Source of the DNA: Bacteroidales bacterium
GTDB taxonomy: Bacteria > Bacteroidota > Bacteroidia > Bacteroidales > UBA1715
Direction of reading: 5' to 3'
DNA length: 27,772 nucleotides
Assembly (NCBI GenBank): GCA_017618935.1
Contig: JAFZTG010000007.1
Coordinates: 1 to 27,772, forward strand
The notes under the pieces are model-generated. The model was given only the letters and a program-made list of their open reading frames with translations. It did not search any database and had not been told where the DNA came from. Numbering within the stretch: the stretch's first letter is position 1; every line of letters begins with the position of its first letter. Of this stretch, positions 24,591 through 27,772 are shown piece by piece. The position numbers were made by a program, and so were the translations under genes.

Positions 24591-25532
24591 ATGAATAAGA
24601 TAATTAAAGTTGCCATATTGGCTGGGGCATTGGTCCTTATAGGATTTGTCTCTGTACGTTTTTATCGCTCTCAAGTAGAGAATACGCCCTCGTTGCTATT
24701 TAACGGCAATCAGTTTGTAGGTAACATAGAAAATGGCATTTCCGAAATGAAGAATTTTGATTGTGCCAATTGTACCAAAGACCCCGAAGAACTCCATATC
24801 AAAATGTTGAGCAAATTGCAAGCCGTTGAGAAAAATGGCTTGGTCGATGCCGACGCTATGCGAGATATGAAAACTCGCTATATGGCGGCATATGCCAGCA
24901 AGTTCTACGAATCGTGCGTGTGTGCGTTCACGAAACCGTGGACAATCAAGGACGAAATGTGGCGTTTTGAACGTACAAAATGGCTGCTTGATATGCCGAA
25001 CGCCTTGACTCCTACGGCAAAGGTTGAATTGGAGAAAATCAAACAGTTGGATTTAGACTACCAAGCTGCCGTACGCATTGCCTCGTATAGGTCGTTTGCC
25101 GGTATTGAAAACGCAAAAAAACAACTTGACCAAGCTCGGACGTATAAGAAAGACAAATATCTTTCGCACTGTACCTCGCTTGTTTCCTACTTGGAATCAT
25201 TGCCAAACAGCATTCACAACAGTCATTATGCCTATGTGCAGGAAACCATTGAAAATATGGAGATGCAGATTCAAGTTCTGGAGCGTTTGAATTCTGACTT
25301 AAAAAGCAAGAAGAAATCGCAGTACGACATGTCGAAAGTGCTACAAGCAAACTACACTCGTATTTATAACGACATTGCCACAAATATGCCTAAGGTTCGT
25401 GTCGCCATTGATGACTACGACACCAAGGCACAAGCCACCTATGGCACCAAGAAGGATATAACCTCAATTAGTGGAAAAGTAGGAAGCATTACTCAAAAAT
25501 TTTATAGTTTACCAAAACCAGAAAACGAATAA
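24591..25532 (+). CDS. membrane-anchored periplasmic helical protein with four cysteines
   Basis: This is a 313-residue protein. Residues about 5-23 ('IKVAILAGALVLIGFVSV') form an uncleaved N-terminal anchor. The rest is helical, with coiled-coil character around 200-260. Four cysteines fall in two close pairs, 'DCANC' (near residue 58) and 'SCVCAF' (near residue 107), with a fifth in 'LSHCTSL'; they may form disulfides in the periplasm or bind metal. It starts 15 bp after the upstream gene and ends 2 bp before the outer-membrane gene, so it belongs to the same operon. By location it could bridge the inner membrane to the outer-membrane barrel. No family recognised. Confidence 0.75.
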   Translation: MNKIIKVAILAGALVLIGFVSVRFYRSQVENTPSLLFNGNQFVGNIENGISEMKNFDCANCTKDPEELHIKMLSKLQAVEKNGLVDADAMRDMKTRYMAAYASKFYESCVCAFTKPWTIKDEMWRFERTKWLLDMPNALTPTAKVELEKIKQLDLDYQAAVRIASYRSFAGIENAKKQLDQARTYKKDKYLSHCTSLVSYLESLPNSIHNSHYAYVQETIENMEMQIQVLERLNSDLKSKKKSQYDMSKVLQANYTRIYNDIATNMPKVRVAIDDYDTKAQATYGTKKDITSISGKVGSITQKFYSLPKPENE

Positions 25533-25534
25533 TA

Positions 25535-26731
25535 ATGAAGAAAATTTTATTTACTATCGGTGTATTGTGTGTTGTTGCAACACAAATATCTGCTCAAAAG
25601 ATTGAAAATATCGGAGCACAAATCAATGTTGGTCCCACGATTTTTATGGGCGATATTTCTAACTCGGTTTCCAAGTCAATGAACCTAATGGCCAACATAA
25701 GTGTGAAAGGAAATTTCTTTTCCGATGCTTTGCAAGGAAAACTGACAGTGGAACAAGGAAAATTAACTGGTGAAAAACTCCCAATAGCGTTCGAAAACAA
25801 CTATAAGTCGGTGTACGGAAGTTTGCAGTTCAAACCATTATATTATATTATGCTAACGACAAGCAGATTACAACCATACGTTTCGTTAGGGTACGGTGGA
25901 ATGTGGTTTCGGGCAAGAGAATACAATGAAGAAACGGGTAAATCTGTTGCCTCGTATGGCTTTAAAAATGTAAAATCGGAATCTGCGACTTGTGAATGGA
26001 TGATTCCTCACGGTATTGGCGTTGAATACGCCTATAATCCCAATGTTGCTTTTGTACTTGACGTAAATAGGGTTTACGTAAATTCCGACAAACTCGACGC
26101 TTACATTGGAGGTAAGAAAGATATGTTTGCTACCGTTACAGTAGGTATTTCTTACACATTTGGAAATACCGAGAAAGTTGTTCAGACGAATGATGATGAT
26201 TATGAGAAAGAAACGATGATTTCGGAAAGCGAATGTAAAAATGCAATGAGCAGGAAAGATGCCGAAATCAAGTATTTGCAAGATTCTTTGGCAAAACTGA
26301 GTAACATTCCAGAATCGTTGCGAATCAAATATTGCCGCAAGTATCTGAACGGGTTGCTGTATAGAAAATGTAACGTTGAGGTAATCAATACCAATCTTGA
26401 GATGCTTGACTCTGCATTGCTGAAAGATGATAACATAACGAAATATAAATATCTCTTGAAAAATTATCCTGCCTGGTACAAGGAGTTTGAATCGGTAGTG
26501 AAAGTTGCGCAAAATGATGCACGGAGATATAGCCCGTTAACGAAAGAGGCAACTGCATATAGGAACGATATTGTAAATCGCATAACGAATCTATCATATA
26601 ATAAACGAATTTATTCAGAATGGCAAATCTATTATCTGGAAGATCAGATTGCGCTGATTAAGAGACGTTTAGAAGAGAAAGTAAAGCATCCTGAAGTTAT
26701 TATAGATTTCTCAGATTTACTATCCGAATAA
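25535..26731 (+). CDS. outer-membrane beta-barrel protein with helical C-terminal extension
   Basis: This is a 398-residue protein. A signal peptide ('MKKILFTIGVLCVVATQISA', cleavage before Gln) is followed by an eight-stranded-type OMP barrel (about 22-212), seen from 'AQINVGPTIFMGDIS', alternating strands with aromatic girdles ('LQPYVSLGYGGMWF') and a last strand 'VTVGISYTFGN'. Unlike simple OMP barrels, about 185 further residues follow: a short coiled-coil segment (230-255) and a helical domain. These would lie in the periplasm and could contact peptidoglycan or the anchored helical partner. No OmpA-type peptidoglycan-binding motif is visible. It is the last tightly coupled gene of the operon. 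Confidence 0.75.
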   Translation: MKKILFTIGVLCVVATQISAQKIENIGAQINVGPTIFMGDISNSVSKSMNLMANISVKGNFFSDALQGKLTVEQGKLTGEKLPIAFENNYKSVYGSLQFKPLYYIMLTTSRLQPYVSLGYGGMWFRAREYNEETGKSVASYGFKNVKSESATCEWMIPHGIGVEYAYNPNVAFVLDVNRVYVNSDKLDAYIGGKKDMFATVTVGISYTFGNTEKVVQTNDDDYEKETMISESECKNAMSRKDAEIKYLQDSLAKLSNIPESLRIKYCRKYLNGLLYRKCNVEVINTNLEMLDSALLKDDNITKYKYLLKNYPAWYKEFESVVKVAQNDARRYSPLTKEATAYRNDIVNRITNLSYNKRIYSEWQIYYLEDQIALIKRRLEEKVKHPEVIIDFSDLLSE

Positions 26732-26735
26732 AGTT

Positions 26736-26751
26736 TGGCACGCTATTTGAT
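26736..26751 (+). promoter_or_regulatory. sigma-54-like promoter
   Basis: TGGCACG (26736-26742), 4 bp and TTGAT (26747-26751) give the GG-N10-G spacing of sigma-54 promoters (consensus TGGCACG-N4-TTGCW). The -24 part is perfect, while the -12 dinucleotide is GA rather than GC. It sits just after the operon stop codon and about 55 bp before ATG 26804. No matching activator site is evident. Confidence 0.4.
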
Positions 26752-26789
26752 TTTGTCCTTACAAAACGAATAAGTGAAACGTAAAGTAT

Positions 26790-26795
26790 AGGAGG
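26790..26795 (+). promoter_or_regulatory. perfect Shine-Dalgarno sequence
   Basis: AGGAGG lies 8 bp before ATG 26804. Bacteroidetes genes mostly lack such a sequence; none of the neighbouring genes has one this strong. Confidence 0.7.
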
Positions 26796-26803
26796 ACAGA
26801 GTC

Positions 26804-27514
26804 ATGAAACGTTTAATGGTAACTTTAGCAATTGTATGTAGCTCAGCTTACATGTTTGCGTCGGAATTAATAGTAAAAGGAAAAATTGATGCTCCTTTTT
26901 CAGTGTATGTAAATGGTGAAAAATACTATTCATACAAAAGCAAAGTAGATGTTGGTTATATCCCAAGTGGACGTTACAATTTGGAAATCTACACAGAAGG
27001 TGCTTACTCAGAACTGTTGTATGATTACACAATTAACATTCCACGTCGTTCAACGGTATATGCAACGTTTACAGGTGATAACAAGATGTACATCTCAACG
27101 GAGAAAGATGCTCATGCAACTATCATAGTTGACTTGACTCCATATCCAAGACGAGTACATGCACCGGTACCAGTATATCACTCAAAACCGGCTCATCACC
27201 ATCACGCTCCTGCACCGAAGCCAGCACCTCATAAGGCTGCTCCAGCTCCAAAGCCTGCTCCTCATAAGGCAGCACCCGCTCCAAAGCCAGCTCCGAAACA
27301 CGATGCTCCTTCGGCACCAAGAACGAATCACAAGGCAGCTACGCCAACTGCACATAGCACTGCAAAGCCTGCAGTAAAACCGAGCAGTCCGGCACCTAAA
27401 AGTGATACTAAGTCAAACACAACTGTTCGCACAAGCAACAGTTCAAACAACTCAAAAGTAACTTCTTCTACAAGAACATCAAGTACAAGAAGCACGGTGA
27501 ATACAAGAAAATAG
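26804..27514 (+). CDS. secreted Pro/Ala/Lys-rich repeat protein
   Basis: This is a 236-residue exported protein. The signal peptide 'MKRLMVTLAIVCSSAYMFA' is followed by a small beta domain (about 20-105) of PEGA-like form ('APFSVYVNGEKYYSY', 'IPSGRYNLEIYTEGAY', 'RRSTVYATFTG'). The second half is disordered: a His patch, three 11-residue 'APAPKPAPHKA' units (the third ends KHD), then a Ser/Thr/Lys/Asn-rich tail ending in Arg-Lys. Pro/Ala/Lys tails of this type often span the periplasm or bind acidic polymers, but no role is proven here. It lies downstream of the SrfB-like operon on the same strand with its own sigma-54-like promoter and a strong terminator. A functional link to the operon is possible but only positional. 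Confidence 0.75.
   Translation: MKRLMVTLAIVCSSAYMFASELIVKGKIDAPFSVYVNGEKYYSYKSKVDVGYIPSGRYNLEIYTEGAYSELLYDYTINIPRRSTVYATFTGDNKMYISTEKDAHATIIVDLTPYPRRVHAPVPVYHSKPAHHHHAPAPKPAPHKAAPAPKPAPHKAAPAPKPAPKHDAPSAPRTNHKAATPTAHSTAKPAVKPSSPAPKSDTKSNTTVRTSNSSNNSKVTSSTRTSSTRSTVNTRK
27206..27304 (+). repeat. three 33-bp tandem repeats in the coding region
   Basis: Units 27206-27238, 27239-27271 and 27272-27304 encode APAPKPAPHKA twice and APAPKPAPKHD once. Synonymous differences show the copies are not brand-new, but in-frame expansion and contraction are expected. Confidence 0.8.
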
Positions 27515-27541
27515 ATTTCTGATTCATTATAGTTTTTTCCG

Positions 27542-27582
27542 AATCCCTGAAAGACTCCCACTTTCAGGGATTTTTATTTTTA
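27542..27582 (+). terminator. Rho-independent terminator
   Basis: A perfect 12-bp stem AATCCCTGAAAG / CTTTCAGGGATT (27542-27553, 27561-27572) with a 7-nt loop runs into a T-rich tract to 27582. It ends the transcript of the Pro/Ala/Lys-rich protein gene. Confidence 0.9.
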
Positions 27583-27608
27583 TACCTTCCTTCATTTCCT
27601 ACTTGCCC

Positions 27609-27637
27609 CGTCATTTCGAGCGATAGCGAGAAATCTG
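27609..27637. repeat. CGTCATTTCGAGCG...GCGAGAAATC dispersed repeat
   Basis: ATTTC and GAAAT arms enclose GAGCGATAGCGA. The same short element recurs in intergenic regions of many Bacteroidetes genomes (from memory, not searched). Only one copy is present in this window. Confidence 0.5.
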
Positions 27638-27664
27638 CTATAACCACCTGATTGCACCAAAAAA

Positions 27665-27772
27665 GGCTGCCACAGTGTGACAGCCCTACGATTTTTATCA
27701 CGGAATTGTGCAAATGTACCGTGTTCCGACTATTCTCATGATGCAATGTAGGGCTGTCATAATATGGCAGCC
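27665..27772 (-). repeat. REP-like dispersed repeat, copy B, with terminal hairpins at both ends
   Basis: Two inverted modules of the form GGCTGCCA-N5-TGACAGCCCTAC lie at 27665-27689 (plus strand) and 27748-27772 (minus strand), about 58 bp apart. The minus-strand reading from 27772 matches copy A at 10518, first exactly for 32 bp and then with gaps. Copy B ends in a second GGCTGCC hairpin where copy A has the 28-bp palindrome. The element reaches the window edge and may continue. Confidence 0.75.

Larger units (their letters stand above)
27515..27772. other. non-coding region at the right edge
   Basis: These 258 bases hold the terminator, the CGTCATTTCGAG element and copy B of the REP-like repeat. 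I find no convincing gene in them. Confidence 0.7.

Noticed and set aside
15893..26731. Type VI secretion or other known contractile system
   Set aside because: No TssB/C, Hcp, VgrG, sheath or baseplate proteins are visible; the operon proteins do not match them.
27184..27320. CRISPR-like array from the 33-bp repeats
   Set aside because: The units are directly adjacent without spacers and lie in frame inside a coding sequence.

Overview
The window looks like chromosome of a Gram-negative Bacteroidota, most likely order Bacteroidales. The support is a Bacteroidetes-type promoter (TTTG, 19 bp, TATTTTTG) in front of the main operon and several TAnnTTTG boxes before other genes, lipoproteins with a Bacteroidetes-like signal, a surface protein with the 'LPIELTSF' module of that phylum, a KDO transferase (so LPS), and an MlaFE lipid transporter. 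I see no tRNA, rRNA, CRISPR array, transposase or phage gene.

Positions 1-15.9 kb are mostly housekeeping. After the tail of an upstream gene comes a DUF1846 (UPF0371) protein on the + strand. A minus-strand block then holds mlaF-mlaE (ABC transporter), a terminator, waaA (KDO transferase), aroC (chorismate synthase), a polysaccharide-deacetylase-like protein, a HIT-family hydrolase and greA. Next are a membrane-anchored coiled-coil protein and a Bor-like lipoprotein with an SH3-like C-terminus. A divergent CPBP-family membrane protease follows, then a secreted beta-repeat surface protein, cobalamin-dependent methionine synthase (metH) and a 66-residue lipoprotein with a Gly-every-fourth-residue helix.

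Positions 15.96-27.5 kb hold the most interesting part: a co-directional, tightly packed seven-gene operon behind a strong Bacteroidetes promoter. It starts with a homologue of virulence factor SrfB (actin/Hsp70-like fold) whose nucleotide-binding motifs look degraded. Then come an all-helical protein, a four-helix membrane protein with an acidic tail, a cytoplasmic P-loop GTPase with an unusual repeat-bearing N-terminus, a large single-pass membrane protein, an anchored helical periplasmic protein with four cysteines, and an outer-membrane beta-barrel with a helical C-terminal extension. Predicted locations run from cytoplasm through inner membrane and periplasm to outer membrane. I infer a trans-envelope, GTPase-regulated assembly related at its core to the enterobacterial SrfABC locus. 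Its function is unknown to me. An eighth gene, a secreted Pro/Ala/Lys-repeat protein, follows behind a sigma-54-like promoter and a perfect Shine-Dalgarno sequence.

The end of the window (27.5-27.8 kb) holds a strong terminator and dispersed REP-like repeats. One of these also occurs at about 10.52 kb, in inverted orientation, where it supplies the stop codon of the CPBP protease gene.
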